Source: an uncultured Pseudobdellovibrionaceae bacterium (lineage in GTDB: Bacteria > Bdellovibrionota > Bdellovibrionia > Bdellovibrionales > Bdellovibrionaceae). Taken from it: a stretch of 5,760 nucleotides of DNA. The stretch spans positions 1 through 5,760 of the forward strand of contig CALCCV010000171.1 of NCBI GenBank assembly GCA_937900305.1, written 5' to 3'. This document shows positions 5,596 to 5,760 of the stretch, piece by piece; within the stretch, counting starts at the first letter, position 1; every line of letters begins with the position of its first letter. The notes below the pieces were generated by a model. The model saw only the letters and a list, made by a program, of their open reading frames with translations. It searched no databases and was not told the DNA's origin. A program made the position numbers and the translations under genes.

Positions 5596-5631
5596 CCTCC
5601 AGACGTTCTGTAAGACCACCGAGGCGGCCAA

Positions 5632-5751
5632 ATGGGCTTGCTGAAAATGACTCCCAACCCGGCCATGAATCAATGGGCTCAACAAAAAGCCGTGGAGGTT
5701 TTGAGTTGCCCTGTAAGTCCGAGTAGCCGAGATGAAACTAATTCGTTTTGA
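5632..5751 (+). CDS. Candidate 39-aa small ORF downstream of tRNA-Arg
   Basis: An ATG at 5632 opens 39 codons to the TGA at 5749-5751. GAGG (5621-5624) sits 7 nt upstream, which is good Shine-Dalgarno spacing. The product begins MGLLKMTPNPAMNQWAQQKA and ends in a polar tail (SRDETNSF), with no membrane segment or recognised domain. It lies just after the tRNA terminator-like element with no clear promoter. It may be a chance ORF or a fragment of a decayed gene. Confidence 0.22.
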   Translation: MGLLKMTPNPAMNQWAQQKAVEVLSCPVSPSSRDETNSF

Positions 5752-5760
5752 AAGCGCAAA

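Noticed and set aside
5424..5666. 80-aa minus-strand ORF across the tRNA region
   Set aside because: It runs antisense through the tRNA gene, has no recognisable features and is preceded immediately by an in-frame stop.

Overview
The window looks like a chromosomal segment of a Gram-negative, proteobacteria-like bacterium of moderate GC content. A Bdellovibrionota (Bdellovibrio-like) origin is my best guess. It rests on the style of the peptide-binding protein, on a short DksA-like protein ending in a cysteine-less 'PWTRLSIEGAE' motif, and on a long agmatinase-family protein. I ran no database search.

Layout. Positions 1-3312, all on the minus strand, hold three genes of a Yej/Opp-type oligopeptide ABC importer, transcribed right to left: a periplasmic peptide-binding protein (3312-1603), a YejB-type permease (1547-513) and a YejE-type permease (516-1, cut by the window edge). 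The two permease genes overlap by ATGA. The binding-protein gene is separated from yejB by 55 bp containing stem-loops. The ATPase gene (yejF) would be expected beyond the left edge. Positions 3313-3502 form a divergent intergenic region with an imperfect palindrome, a candidate promoter and a strong hairpin. Positions 3503-4608 (+) hold an agmatinase/arginase-family gene with all recognisable metal ligands, but its frame is broken by an apparent one-base loss near 3780. Converging on it is a DksA/TraR-like gene (5053-4679, minus) that keeps the acidic coiled-coil tip motif but only one of the four zinc cysteines. Positions 5054-5512 have no convincing gene; this stretch is bracketed by a 12-bp exact (21-bp imperfect) inverted repeat. 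A tRNA-Arg(UCU) gene with encoded CCA lies at 5513-5589, and its 3' end doubles as a terminator-like hairpin. The last 170 bp hold at most a 39-codon candidate ORF.

Working together. The importer would bring oligopeptides into the cytoplasm, and the divergent ureohydrolase would act on guanidino compounds such as agmatine or arginine. A shared role in using peptide-derived nitrogen is plausible but only inferred from position. Most of the window is ordinary housekeeping and transport. I found no clear undescribed multi-gene system. The points most worth checking are the frameshift, the inverted repeat bracketing the non-coding block, and the structured intergenic regions.
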